Below, piece after piece: positions 26,501 to 34,159 of a DNA stretch of 64,000 nt. This DNA is from Marinovum sp048263515 (GTDB lineage: Bacteria > Pseudomonadota > Alphaproteobacteria > Rhodobacterales > Rhodobacteraceae): contig NZ_JBLXEC010000004.1 in assembly GCF_048263515.1 (NCBI RefSeq), positions 124,001-188,000 on the forward strand, in the 5' to 3' direction. A model generated the notes under the pieces. It was given only the letters and a program-made list of their open reading frames with translations. It was not told where the DNA came from and made no database searches. Every line of letters starts with the position of its first letter. Within the stretch, counting starts at the first letter, position 1. Both the position numbers and the translations under genes were made by a program.

Positions 26501-26529
26501 CTCTGATGGGGCTCAAGGACAAGGGCTGA
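23527..26529 (+). CDS. SUV3-like DExH RNA helicase with a long low-complexity tail
   Basis: A 1000-aa helicase, unusually long. Walker A GPTNTGKT (about residues 12-19), the DEIQ box in AIDEIQLC, motif V region GMGLNLDV and QIAGRAGR (motif VI) match SUV3/mitochondrial degradosome helicases, an alphaproteobacterial lineage. The core ends near residue 795; after it comes an acidic Ala/Glu/Pro region (to about 910) and a basic Gly/Arg/Lys-rich tail (about 915-985), a pattern seen in RNA-binding disordered regions. GGGAG lies upstream of the ATG at 23527. The next gene encodes an Hsp15-like S4 RNA-binding protein 4 nt away, so both probably act in RNA decay or ribosome rescue. Confidence 0.93.
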   Translation: MAMEQRTVAVLGPTNTGKTHYAIERMLGYRSGIIGLPLRLLAREVYDRIVAIRGPGVVALVTGEERIVPPRAAYWVCTVEAMPEVMGTDFVAIDEIQLCADPERGHVFTDRLLRMRGTHETLFLGAETMRGPIAALVRGVEFLRRERMSQLSYIGSKKISRLQARSAVVGFSIENVYAIAELLRRQKGGAAVVMGALSPRTRNAQVDLYQNGDVDFLVATDAIGMGLNLDVNHVAFSGLSKFDGRRMRPLAPNELAQIAGRAGRGMRDGTFGVTGEAPPLDEGVVDAICDHQFTPLKKLQWRNAALEFGSIDRLIASLEKPPEDPILLKAREADDLRTLRTLAQDDLVFARASSPQSVKLLWDVCRIPDFRGISHAEHAGLLGVIFGNLHESGKVPDDWLARQVRRIDRTDGDIDTLSKRLAYIRTWTYVAQRKGWVADESHWRGVTRAVEDRLSDALHDRLTQRFVDRRTSVLLRRLKQKEALLADVNENGEVTVEGEFVGRLEGFRFRQDKDATGQEAKTLKAASLQALTPHFHLRADRFYNAPDTEIDYTEQGGLMWGDQAVGKLVKGSEPLKPEVKAFVDDEAGPDVAQKVQRRLQHFIDRKIATLFEPLVALGRDEALSGLAKGFAFQMVENFGVLPRAKVADDVKALDQDARGALRKHGVRFGQFTIFMPLLLKPAPTRLRLVLWSLWQGLDAFPEAPPPGLVTVPSDQGAPEGADTMSGYRKAGARAIRIDMLERLADMLRAEDTRGGFEAKADMLSITGMTLEQFADLMQGLGYRAEKGERAKVKPADAVVVEEAGDEPVAPDTPVMDVAQPEPAPGTEAAPQIDPAAEAEPVEPSETPDIPEATEEVPAAMATDSTEAAATVAPSELEANEDPIPVVDEAAGELAPGETPDKEEAGPEMEVFYTFTWGRNARGDRKPRGGARGERDGGKPQGKGRRSDRGEGKGRGPKGAKGKGPRREEGAKTYQSRPEKKDRIDPDNPFAAALMGLKDKG

Positions 26530-26533
26530 GCCC

Positions 26534-26914
26534 TTGTCCGCCGACAAGCTCCGGCTGGACAAATGGCTCTGGCAGGCGCGGTTCTTCAAGACCCGTACCC
26601 TGGCCGCCCGCACCGTCTCGACCGAGGGGGTGCGGGTTGACGGCACGCGGGTGTCGAAACCCGGCCGGACCGTCAGCCCCGGCAATGTCCTGACCTTCGT
26701 CCAGGCCAAGCGCGTGCGGATCATCCGCATTCTGGCGCTTGGCGCGCGGCGCGGCCCCGCGGCCGAGGCTCAGGCGCTTTACGAAGACCTGTCACCGCCG
26801 GAGGCCCCGAAAGAGGACAGGCTGCCGCCGAATCCGGCCTACGAGGGAAAAGGTCGCCCGACCAAGCAGGATCGTCGCAACCTTGATCTTAACCGCCGAC
26901 GCACGCTTGAATGA
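26534..26914 (+). CDS. S4-domain RNA-binding protein (Hsp15-like)
   Basis: A 126-aa protein with an S4 domain at about residues 5-65 (LRLDKWLWQARFFKTRTLAA, VRVDGTRVSKPGRTVSPGN) and a basic C-terminal tail (RPTKQDRRNLDLNRRRTLE). Hsp15 (HslR) recognises 50S subunits carrying stranded nascent chains. The start is a TTG at 26534, just 4 nt after the helicase stop, so the two are tightly linked. Alphaproteobacterial homologues beside an SUV3-like helicase are familiar; the exact role is inferred from the family. Confidence 0.88.
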   Translation: MSADKLRLDKWLWQARFFKTRTLAARTVSTEGVRVDGTRVSKPGRTVSPGNVLTFVQAKRVRIIRILALGARRGPAAEAQALYEDLSPPEAPKEDRLPPNPAYEGKGRPTKQDRRNLDLNRRRTLE

Positions 26915-26965
26915 TCCGGCTTGCTGGATTAGCAAACACCCGCGTCAGCAAGAAAGACTCGTCTC

Positions 26966-27304
26966 ATGACCTATATCGTCAACGATGCCTGCATCGCCTG
27001 CAAATACACCGACTGTGTCGAGGTCTGCCCCGTGGATTGCTTCTACGAGGGCGAGAACATGCTGGTGATCCACCCCGACGAATGTATCGACTGTGGCGTC
27101 TGCGAACCGGAATGCCCCGCCGATGCGATCCGCCCGGACACTGAACCGGACATGGAGAAATGGGTCGAGTTCAACCGCAAGTACTCCGAGCTCTGGCCGG
27201 TCATCATCACCAAGAAGGACCCGCTGCCCGAGGCCGAGGAACGCGACGGCGAAGAGGGCAAGCTCGAGAAGTACTTCTCGGAAGCGCCCGGCGAAGGCGG
27301 TTGA
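26966..27304 (+). CDS. fdxA: FdxA-type 7Fe-8S ferredoxin
   Basis: A 112-aa cytosolic electron carrier with the seven-iron pattern. CIACKYTDCVEVCPVDCFYEG (cysteines 9, 12, 17, 21 and 25) and CIDCGVCEPECP further on supply the [3Fe-4S] and [4Fe-4S] clusters, and the C-terminal ~50 residues are the usual FdxA extension. It follows the S4 gene by 51 nt. In Alphaproteobacteria FdxA is usually encoded near carD, as it is here. Confidence 0.95.
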   Translation: MTYIVNDACIACKYTDCVEVCPVDCFYEGENMLVIHPDECIDCGVCEPECPADAIRPDTEPDMEKWVEFNRKYSELWPVIITKKDPLPEAEERDGEEGKLEKYFSEAPGEGG

Positions 27305-27445
27305 CCCTGCGTCAGCGATTCGGGCGCAGCCCGTCAAAGCGGTTCGAAAGCGCCTGAACTGCGCCGCATAAGCACTTGCGATCAGAGGGGTAATCCGTCT
27401 GATCACGGAAATATGCTGGAAATCGCATCCTTTTCGTGCTATATT

Positions 27446-27558
27446 CCTGTCATATGATTTACTCTTCTCACTCAGAACAGGATCGTCTGCACCTGTTCGC
27501 CTGAACACGGCATTGTTGAAACCGGGAACGGAGATGAAAATCCCCGTCCGGTTCTTTT
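27446..27558 (+). other. Candidate leader RNA or small RNA upstream of carD
   Basis: Between fdxA and carD lies a 291-nt gap (27305-27595). An AT-rich run with a TATATT at 27440-27445 sits in front of ~110 nt that end in a hairpin and T-run (27520-27558), only 38 nt before the carD ATG. The arrangement would produce a ~110-nt RNA or a premature terminator for carD. No -35 element matching TTGACA is found at the right spacing. The evidence is only the terminator and the AT-rich promoter-like region. Confidence 0.3.
27520..27558 (+). terminator. Terminator or attenuator before carD
   Basis: AACCGG (27520-27525) pairs with CCGGTT (27548-27553); inside it ACGG (27528-27531) pairs with CCGT (27544-27547) and GAT with ATC around a GAAA tetraloop (27536-27539). 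The 3' side is followed by CTTTT. It lies upstream of carD, so it either ends a short RNA or regulates carD. Confidence 0.65.
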
Positions 27559-27595
27559 GTCGCGTGAGGCGTGGGAACATGCGAGGAAGGACTGC

Positions 27596-28105
27596 ATGAC
27601 CAAATCGAAGAAAAACGAGTTCCGCCCGAACGACTATGTCGTCTATCCGGCCCATGGTGTGGGCCAGATCGTGTCGATCGACAAGGAGGAAATCGCAGGC
27701 ATCCCGCTGGAGCTGTTCGTGATTTCCTTCGAGAAGGACAAGATGACCCTCCGGGTGCCCACCAACAAGGCCTCCGAGATCGGCATGCGTTCGCTCAGCT
27801 CGCCCGATGTGATCGAAAAGGCGCTCAGCACGCTCAAGGGCAAGGCCCGCGTCAAACGCGCCATGTGGTCGCGTCGCGCCCAGGAGTATGAACAGAAGAT
27901 CAACTCAGGCGACCTGATCTCCATCGCCGAAGTGGTGCGCGACCTGCACCGCAATGACGAACAGCGCGAGCAGAGCTATTCCGAGCGTCAGCTCTATGAA
28001 GCCGCTCTCGAGCGCCTGACCCGCGAAGTTGCAGCCGTCTCCGGCGGCGACGAAGTGGCGGCGGCCAAGCAGGTCGACGAGGTGCTCTTGTCGCGCGCGG
28101 CCTGA
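27596..28105 (+). CDS. carD: CarD-family transcriptional regulator
   Basis: A 169-aa protein. The N-terminal RNA-polymerase-interacting domain (residues ~10-65: FRPNDYVVYPAHGVGQIVS, LELFVISFEKDKMTLRVPTNKA) binds the RNAP beta lobe, as in TRCF and CdnL/CarD; the helical C-terminal domain (RVKRAMWSRRAQEYEQKI, GDLISIAEVVRDLHR) contacts promoter DNA. In Rhodobacter and Caulobacter CarD/CdnL activates many promoters, including rRNA. ATG 27596 fits with GGAAGG upstream. It is followed by a strong terminator. Confidence 0.95.
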   Translation: MTKSKKNEFRPNDYVVYPAHGVGQIVSIDKEEIAGIPLELFVISFEKDKMTLRVPTNKASEIGMRSLSSPDVIEKALSTLKGKARVKRAMWSRRAQEYEQKINSGDLISIAEVVRDLHRNDEQREQSYSERQLYEAALERLTREVAAVSGGDEVAAAKQVDEVLLSRAA

Positions 28106-28137
28106 GAGTCCGAGGACAACAGCTGATCTGAAATTCG

Positions 28138-28169
28138 AAAGCCCGCGCAAGAGATTGTGCGGGCTTTTT
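28138..28169. terminator. Bidirectional terminator between carD and the Kef-type antiporter
   Basis: AAAGCCCGCGCAA and TTGTGCGGGCTTTTT form a hairpin with GAGA loop and one G-T pair, with T-run at 28165-28169 and an A-run on the other side. It separates convergent carD and the antiporter gene and would serve both. Confidence 0.9.
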
Positions 28170-28199
28170 CATGTGTCGGTCAAACTGCCAGCGGGGGTC

Positions 28200-30077
28200 T
28201 CAGGCCGCCGAATCCTTCTGCAACTGGGCCAGCAGCAGCGCCTCGAGATCGCGCTCTAGCTCCTTGGCGCGGGCGATATAAGGCTCGTTGTCGACCGAGG
28301 GGATATCGTCGCGCCAGAGCTTTGCCAGCTCGGCCACCGAATGACGGTCGTGGTGATAGAACACCCGTTCCGCCTCGGCCGCCTCGTATTCCGTCAGACC
28401 GATGTTCTCGAGCACGTAACGCCCGGCACGCAACGAGCTGTCGAACAGCTCGCGCACGATGTCGTCGGCACCGGCCTGGTAGAGCTTGAAGGCATGGGTG
28501 CGGTCATGGGCGCGGGCGACGATGTGCAGGTCGGCCCGTTCACGTCGGGCAAAGGTCACCAGCCGCAGCGTCGCCGCCGGATCGTCGAGCGCCACCACCA
28601 GCACCCGCGCGTCCTTGAGCCCGGCGGCATGCAGCAGCTCGGGCCGGGTGGGATCGCCGTAGAACCCCTTGAAGCCGAAGCGGCGCATCAGTTCAATGGT
28701 CTTCATGTTGTTGTCGAGCACCACGGTCTTGAACCCCGAGCTCTGCACCAGCCGGTTGACGATCTGCCCGAAGCGACCGATTCCGGCGATGATCACCGGG
28801 CCCTGTTCGTCGATCTCGTCGGGCTCGGCGGTTTCGCCGCGCTCGGCCATGCGGCGCGACAGCACCTCGTAGAGGATGAAGAGCAGGGGGGTGATCAGCA
28901 TCGACAGCGCCACCACCAGCAGCAGCGTCTGCGACAGGGCGATGGGCAGGATGTGCTGGCTGACCGAGAAGGAGATCAGCACGAAGCCGAACTCGCCCGC
29001 CTGCGCCAGCGCCAGGGTGAAGAGCCAGCGATTGCGCCCGCGCAGCCCGAAGATCAGGGCCAGCGCCAGCAGCACCGCGCCCTTGGCGGCCATTACGGCG
29101 ACGGTCAGCCCGAGGATCTTGAACGGCGCGTCGAACAGCGTGCCGAAGTCGATGCCGGCGCCCACGGTGATGAAGAACAGCCCCAGCAGCAGCCCCTTGA
29201 AGGGCTCGATGTCACTTTCCAGCTCGTGCCGGAATTCCGAGTTCGCCAGCACCACGCCGGCGAGAAAGGTGCCCAGCGCCGGCGACAGGCCCACCATGTT
29301 CATCAGCGTGCCGATACCCACCACGATCAGCAGCGCCAGCGCAGTGTTGAGCTCGCGCAGGCGCGCGGCGTGGATGAACTGGAACATCGGCCGCACCAAG
29401 TAGACGCCGGCCAGAATGATCGCGCCGACCGCGCCCAAGGTGACCAGCGTCACGCCCCAGCCCGGCAGCCCCTCGACCAGCGACATGGTGGCATGGGCGG
29501 CCTCCTCGGCCTCCTTGGCGGGCAGGGTGATCGCGCCGTCGGGCCGGATCACCGCCGGCGGCACCACAGCCAGCAGCGGCAGGAGCGCCAGCATCGGGAT
29601 CACCGCGATGTCCTGGGTCAGCAGCACTGCGAATGTCGAGCGGCCCCCGCCGGTCTGCATCAGGCCCTTTTCGCTGAGCGTCTGCAGCACGATCGCCGTG
29701 GACGACAGCGCGAAGATCAACCCCACCGCCAGCGCCACCTGCCAGACCAGCCCGAGCAGCATGGCGCCGATCATGATCAGCACCGTCGACAGCCCGATCT
29801 GCAGCCCGCCCAGCCCGATCAGCTTGTGCCGCATGTCCCAGAGCGCTTTCGGCTCGAGTTCGAGCCCGATCAGGAACAGCATCATCACCACGCCGAATTC
29901 GGCAAAGTGCTGCAATTCCTGGGTTTCATGCCCGCCGACAAAACCGAAGACCGGCCCGATCAGGATGCCGGCAGCGAGGTAACCCAGCACCGACCCCAGC
30001 CCCAGCCTGGCCGCCAGCGGCACGGCAATCACCGCGGCGGCGAGAAAGATCGAGGCCTGGAGGAGAAAGCTTTCCAT
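28200..30077 (-). CDS. CPA2-type K+/H+ antiporter with TrkA-N domain (Kef-like)
   Basis: A 625-aa membrane protein of the KefB/KefC type. The first ~380 residues hold 12-13 transmembrane helices, including GSVLGYLAAGILIGP and LFLIGLELEP. The TrkA-N domain (about 410-540) contains the nucleotide-binding GIGRFGQIV, followed by DDPAATLRL and GADDIVRELFDSS, and a helical tail (AEAERVFYHHDRHSVAELAK). Kef systems are gated by glutathione adducts; whether this one is so is not visible. ATG 30077 is preferred to two upstream candidates, with AAGGAT ~9 nt before it. Confidence 0.93.
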   Translation of the reverse strand: MESFLLQASIFLAAAVIAVPLAARLGLGSVLGYLAAGILIGPVFGFVGGHETQELQHFAEFGVVMMLFLIGLELEPKALWDMRHKLIGLGGLQIGLSTVLIMIGAMLLGLVWQVALAVGLIFALSSTAIVLQTLSEKGLMQTGGGRSTFAVLLTQDIAVIPMLALLPLLAVVPPAVIRPDGAITLPAKEAEEAAHATMSLVEGLPGWGVTLVTLGAVGAIILAGVYLVRPMFQFIHAARLRELNTALALLIVVGIGTLMNMVGLSPALGTFLAGVVLANSEFRHELESDIEPFKGLLLGLFFITVGAGIDFGTLFDAPFKILGLTVAVMAAKGAVLLALALIFGLRGRNRWLFTLALAQAGEFGFVLISFSVSQHILPIALSQTLLLVVALSMLITPLLFILYEVLSRRMAERGETAEPDEIDEQGPVIIAGIGRFGQIVNRLVQSSGFKTVVLDNNMKTIELMRRFGFKGFYGDPTRPELLHAAGLKDARVLVVALDDPAATLRLVTFARRERADLHIVARAHDRTHAFKLYQAGADDIVRELFDSSLRAGRYVLENIGLTEYEAAEAERVFYHHDRHSVAELAKLWRDDIPSVDNEPYIARAKELERDLEALLLAQLQKDSAA

Positions 30078-30264
30078 TTGCGGGGTATCCTTATGTGCCT
30101 GGCTCATGATGCAAGTGCAGCGGGCGCAGGACAAGGCGGGTTCAGGTCACGGGCCGGTTATTTTCGCCGGAATTTCCTGGATGTCCCGGGCAGGGGTCTC
30201 TCGGTGGTCGACCGCGGACGCGTGTGCTTGGTGATGAGGTCAACTGGGGTCGGGACATGGTCCC

Positions 30265-30720
30265 TCAAAGCGGCAACGGCGCGTCCTGCTTCAACTGGTC
30301 CATGACGATCTGGCTCTGCACCCGGGCGACGGCGCGATGCGGCAGAAGCACCTCGTGGATCAACCGGTTGAGCGCCGCAAGGTCGGCGCAATAGACCCTG
30401 AGCAGGTAATCGGCATCGCCGGTCAGGGTCCAAGTGCTGACCACCTCGGGCTGCGTCATCATCAGCCGGGTAAAGCTCTGCGCGTCCTCGGGCCGCTGGC
30501 TGGCCATCTGCACCTGGACAAAGGCCTGCACCCCGAGCCCCAAGCGCGCGGCGTCGAGCTTGGCGGCATAGGCACGGATGTAGCCCTCGGCCTCGAGCCG
30601 TTGCCGTCGCCGCCCGGCCTGGCTGGCCGAGAGGTTCAGCGCCTCGCCCAGCTCGTTGGCAGTAAGATGGGCGTTCTGCTGCAGCAGCCCCAGCAGCTTG
30701 CGATCGGTAGAATCGAGCAT
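30265..30720 (-). CDS. Lrp/AsnC-family regulator divergent from hppD
   Basis: A 151-aa protein: N-terminal winged helix (DRKLLGLLQQNAHLTANELG, SASQAGRRRQRLEAEGYI) and a RAM/AsnC ligand-binding domain (LGVQAFVQVQMASQ, STWTLTGDADYLLRVYC). The genes for this regulator and hppD face each other across 137 nt, the usual layout for an AsnC-type regulator of 4-hydroxyphenylpyruvate dioxygenase. ATG at 30720 gives the standard start MLDSTDRKLLGL. An inverted repeat in the intergenic gap is a candidate operator. Confidence 0.93.
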   Translation of the reverse strand: MLDSTDRKLLGLLQQNAHLTANELGEALNLSASQAGRRRQRLEAEGYIRAYAAKLDAARLGLGVQAFVQVQMASQRPEDAQSFTRLMMTQPEVVSTWTLTGDADYLLRVYCADLAALNRLIHEVLLPHRAVARVQSQIVMDQLKQDAPLPL

Positions 30721-30752
30721 AAGCGTGATCTCCGCGTAACATGGCCACATTG

Positions 30753-30767
30753 CGCGGAATTACCGCG
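30753..30767. promoter_or_regulatory. Candidate AsnC/Lrp operator between the regulator and hppD
   Basis: CGCGG (30753-30757), AATTA, CCGCG (30763-30767): a perfect 15-bp dyad in the 137-nt divergent gap. AsnC-family proteins bind ~15-bp imperfect palindromes in such gaps. Binding by this Lrp homologue is inferred from position only. Confidence 0.45.
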
Positions 30768-30857
30768 AAAGGGAACCCCGGGCTGCCGCAGAACGCGCAC
30801 ATCGCCCCCACCTTCGGCGTTATTCTGAGCGCAACACGCAGACAGAAGGAGACGCCA

Positions 30858-31955
30858 ATGGGACCGTTCCCGCACGACGCCCCGAAATCGACCATCACCG
30901 CCGAGAACCCCGCCGGGACCGACGGCTTCGAGTTTGTCGAGTTCGCCCATCCCGATCCGCAGGAGTTGCGCGATCTCTTTGCCAAGATGGGCTACGAGCA
31001 TGTCGCCAACCACAAAACCAAGCAGATCGAGCTCTGGCAGCAAGGCGACATCACCTATGTGATCAACGCCGATCCCGACAGCTTTGCCGCGAAATTCGTC
31101 GAAGAGCACGGCCCCTGCGCCCCTTCGATGGCCTGGCGCGTGGTCGATGCGCAGCACGCCTTTGAGCATGCGGTGTCCAAGGGCGCCGAGCCCTACGAAG
31201 GCAACGACAAGACCATGGACGTGCCGGCCATCAAGGGCATCGGCGGCAGCCTGATCTACTTCATCGACAAGTATTACGAGACCTCGCCCTACAATGAGGA
31301 ATTCACCTGGATCGCCCAGTCCAAGCCGCGTGGCGTGGGGTTCTATTACCTCGACCACCTGACCCACAATGTCTTCAAGGGCAACATGGACAAGTGGTTC
31401 AACTTCTATGGCGAGCTGTTCAATTTCCGCGAAATCCGCTTCTTCGACATCGAGGGCAAGTTCACCGGGCTGTTTTCCCGCGCGCTGACCTCGCCCTGCG
31501 GCCGCATCCGCATCCCGATCAACGAAGACCGGGGCGAGACCGGCCAGATCGTGGCCTATCTCAAGAAGTACAACGGCGAGGGCATCCAGCACATCGCCGT
31601 GGGCTCGCATGACATCTACGACGCCACCGACGAGATCGCCGCGCGCGGCATCAAGTTCATGCCCGGCCCGCCGGAGACCTATTACAAGCTGTCGAAGGAC
31701 CGCGTGAAAGGCCACGACGAGCCGATCGACCGGATGAAGAAACACGGCATCCTGATCGACGGCGAAGGCGTGGTCGACGGCGGCGAGACGCGTATCCTGC
31801 TGCAGATCTTCTCGAAAACGGTGATCGGCCCGATCTTCTTCGAGTTCATCCAACGCAAGGGCGACGACGGCTTTGGCGAGGGCAACTTCAAGGCATTGTT
31901 CGAGTCGATCGAACAGGAGCAGATCGACAGCGGCGAGTTGAACGTCGCGTCGTAA
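30858..31955 (+). CDS. hppD: 4-Hydroxyphenylpyruvate dioxygenase
   Basis: A 365-aa Fe(II) dioxygenase that converts 4-hydroxyphenylpyruvate to homogentisate in tyrosine catabolism. Two VOC-fold halves: FEFVEFAHPDPQELRDLFAKMGY begins the first, and the second begins VGFYYLDHLTHNVFKG with iron ligand His167. The second His lies in EGIQHIAVGS and the Glu ligand in GPIFFEFIQRKGDDGFGEGN. AAGGAGAC precedes the ATG at 30858. The Lrp-type gene is divergent; later homogentisate-pathway genes (hmgA, maiA, fah) are absent from the window. A strong terminator follows. Confidence 0.97.
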   Translation: MGPFPHDAPKSTITAENPAGTDGFEFVEFAHPDPQELRDLFAKMGYEHVANHKTKQIELWQQGDITYVINADPDSFAAKFVEEHGPCAPSMAWRVVDAQHAFEHAVSKGAEPYEGNDKTMDVPAIKGIGGSLIYFIDKYYETSPYNEEFTWIAQSKPRGVGFYYLDHLTHNVFKGNMDKWFNFYGELFNFREIRFFDIEGKFTGLFSRALTSPCGRIRIPINEDRGETGQIVAYLKKYNGEGIQHIAVGSHDIYDATDEIAARGIKFMPGPPETYYKLSKDRVKGHDEPIDRMKKHGILIDGEGVVDGGETRILLQIFSKTVIGPIFFEFIQRKGDDGFGEGNFKALFESIEQEQIDSGELNVAS

Positions 31956-31975
31956 GTCCCTCTGACAGGGAGGAG

Positions 31976-32006
31976 AAAAGGCCGGGGGTAACCCCGGCCT
32001 TTTTGC
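31976..32006 (+). terminator. Intrinsic terminator of hppD
   Basis: AAGGCCGGGG pairs with CCCCGGCCTT (31992-32001) across a GTAA loop, followed by TTTTT. It starts 21 nt after the hppD stop. Confidence 0.9.
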
Positions 32007-32347
32007 TTTCTGGTCAGGTCGTTGTCACCGGGAGGCCCCGGATCAAGTCCGGGGCGCGGTTGTTCTTTGGGAAGACCGAATGGCTGCCTTTTCCGAGCTA
32101 TAGGTTTGGCACCGCCGTCCGTCCCCATGCCCGGCGCGTCAACAGCGGCCGCAGGCCGCCGCGCGTCGTCCTGCCAGAGGCATGCCTTCGGCATGGCCCG
32201 CGGCTGCCAGAAACACGCGCAGGATCGCCGCCCCGAGGCTCGGCGTTCCGGGGCTCCCTCTCGTCTCTTCCACCTGACCCCCCGCCGCACCGTGACACCG
32301 CCGCCCCACATGCTATCGTCGCGAAAAATCTCCAAGGGGGCACCGCC
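32007..32347. other. Gene-free stretch with one dispersed repeat copy
   Basis: After the hppD terminator, a copy of the palindrome GGCCCCGGATCAAGTCCGGGG lies at about 32034-32054 (flanked by GGGAG and CGCGG), matching the units at 3289-3518 in inverted orientation. The remaining ~290 nt before the ade start are not coding in any convincing frame. The repeat copy has no T-run of its own. A weak ribosome-binding-like AAGGGGGCACC precedes ade (ATG at 32348). Confidence 0.7.
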
Positions 32348-34045
32348 ATGACAGATCTCGAAACCCGCATCGCCCAGGGCCGTGGCGACGCACCCGCCGA
32401 CAAGGTTCTCCGCGGCGGCCAGGTCTTCTGCCTCGTCACCGGCGAGATGATCCCCGGCGACGTCGCGATCTGCGGCGACCGCATCGTCGGCATCGGCGCG
32501 GATTACGAGGGCAGGGAGGTGATCGACGTCACCGGCCTCACCCTCGTGCCCGGCTTCATCGACACCCACCTGCATATCGAAAGCTCGCTGATCACCCCCT
32601 TCGAGTTCGACCGCTGCGTCGCCCCGCGCGGCGTGACCACCGCGATCTGCGATCCGCATGAGATCGCCAATGTCATCGGCCTCGACGGCATCCGCTATTT
32701 CCAGCAGGCCAGCACCCATACGCTGATGGACATCCGCGTGCAGCTGTCGTCCTGCGTGCCCTCGACCGACATGGAGACCGCCGGCGCCCAGATCGAGGCC
32801 GCCGACCTGCAGGAGGTGATGAACCACCCCTCGGGCATCGGCCTCGCCGAATTCATGAACTACCCCGGCGTGATCCACCGCGACCCCCGTGCCATGGCCA
32901 AGCTGCGCCTCTTCGAGGGCGGCCATGTCGACGGCCATTGCCCGATGTTGTCAGGCCGCGATCTCAACGCCTATATCTCCGCCGGCATCCGCACCGAGCA
33001 CGAGGCGACCACCGCCGCCGAGGCGCGCGAAAAGCTGCAGAAGGGCATGCGCGTGCTGATCCGCGAAGGCTCGGTCTCCAAGGATCTCGAGGCCCTGGCC
33101 GAACTGCTGACCGAGCGCACCAGCGCCTACATGTGCCTCTGCACCGATGACCGCAACCCGCTCGACATCGCCGAACACGGCCATCTCGACTACATGATCC
33201 GCCGGCTGATCGAAAAGGGTGTGTCGCCGCTTGCCGCTTACCGCGCTGCCTCGCTCTCCGCCGCCGAGGCCTTCGGCCTGAAGGACCGCGGTCTCATCGC
33301 GCCGGGCCTGCGCGCGGATATCGTGGCGCTCGACAGCCTCGAGGACTGCCGCGCCGCCCGCGTCTTCTGCGCCGGGCAGGAGGTCACCGAAGCGGCCTTT
33401 GCTGCCCGCACCACAATTGACGTCGTCGGCCGCCATTCGGTCAAGGCTCCCAAGGTGATGGCGGCCGATTTCCGCAGCACCGGCAACCGCAGCGCCACCG
33501 ATGTCATCGGCATCATCGAAGGCAAGATCATCACCGAGCATCTGACCGAGGAGATCGCCATCGAGGACGGCGACAAGCGCCCCGATGCCGGCCGCGATCT
33601 CGCCCGCATCGCGGTGGTCGAGCGCCACGGCAGGAACGGCAATATCGCCACCGGCTTCGTGCGCGGCTTCGGGCTGCAGGCCGGCGCCATCGCGTCAACC
33701 GTCTGCCACGACCATCACAACATCGCCTGCGTCGGCATGGAGTATGCCGACATGGCGCTCGCAGCCAACCGCCTGTCGGAAATCGAGGGCGGCTTTGTCG
33801 TTGCCCGCGACGGCGCCATCCTCGCCGAACTGGCCCTGCCGGTCGCGGGCCTCATGAGCCTCGACCCCTTCGAACAGGTCCACCAGAGCCTCGTCACCCT
33901 GCGCGACGCCGCGAAATCCCTCGGCGTCACCCTCGAGGAACCCTTCCTTCAACTGGCCTTCCTCGCCCTCCCGGTGATCCCCGCCCTGAAAATCACCGAC
34001 CGCGGCATGGTCGACGTCCTGAAGTTCGAGATCATCCCCGGCTGA
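32348..34045 (+). CDS. ade: Adenine deaminase
   Basis: A 565-aa amidohydrolase converting adenine to hypoxanthine plus ammonia. Metal-site motifs of the Ade group are present: GFIDTHLHIESSLITP (about residues 71-86), CVAPRGVTTAICDPHEIANV, GHVDGHCPMLSGRDLNAYI and GIRTEHEATT with the His and Glu ligands, then TDDRNPLDIAEHGHLDYM. Length and order match E. coli YicP/B. subtilis AdeC. It heads a purine catabolism region: a LysR gene converges 114 nt downstream, and xdhABC, a purine-type permease and guaD lie further on. The product would feed XdhAB. Confidence 0.96.
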   Translation: MTDLETRIAQGRGDAPADKVLRGGQVFCLVTGEMIPGDVAICGDRIVGIGADYEGREVIDVTGLTLVPGFIDTHLHIESSLITPFEFDRCVAPRGVTTAICDPHEIANVIGLDGIRYFQQASTHTLMDIRVQLSSCVPSTDMETAGAQIEAADLQEVMNHPSGIGLAEFMNYPGVIHRDPRAMAKLRLFEGGHVDGHCPMLSGRDLNAYISAGIRTEHEATTAAEAREKLQKGMRVLIREGSVSKDLEALAELLTERTSAYMCLCTDDRNPLDIAEHGHLDYMIRRLIEKGVSPLAAYRAASLSAAEAFGLKDRGLIAPGLRADIVALDSLEDCRAARVFCAGQEVTEAAFAARTTIDVVGRHSVKAPKVMAADFRSTGNRSATDVIGIIEGKIITEHLTEEIAIEDGDKRPDAGRDLARIAVVERHGRNGNIATGFVRGFGLQAGAIASTVCHDHHNIACVGMEYADMALAANRLSEIEGGFVVARDGAILAELALPVAGLMSLDPFEQVHQSLVTLRDAAKSLGVTLEEPFLQLAFLALPVIPALKITDRGMVDVLKFEIIPG

Positions 34046-34091
34046 CGCGCCCGCCTTGCGGCTTCCTCTTGCCGGAAATACCCTTGGGGGA

Positions 34092-34125
34092 GTCCTCGCC
34101 CCGCGAGGACGGGGGCAAAGCCCCC
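34092..34125. terminator. Paired hairpins between convergent ade and LysR genes
   Basis: GTCCTCGC/GCGAGGAC (34092-34110, CCC loop) is immediately followed by GGGGGC-AAA-GCCCCC (34111-34125). The pair lies in the 114-nt gap between convergent stops, so it can end both transcripts. It lacks a T-run and may act as a stem that blocks exonucleases instead. Confidence 0.6.
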
Positions 34126-34159
34126 AACCCCCGCCGGCACGGGGCACACCGCCTTGCAA

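Noticed and set aside
23425..26730. A 1101-codon open frame antisense to the SUV3-like helicase
   Set aside because: Shadow of a GC-rich gene in the opposite strand; composition (Gly/Arg/Leu/His-rich), no family resemblance, no start signal.
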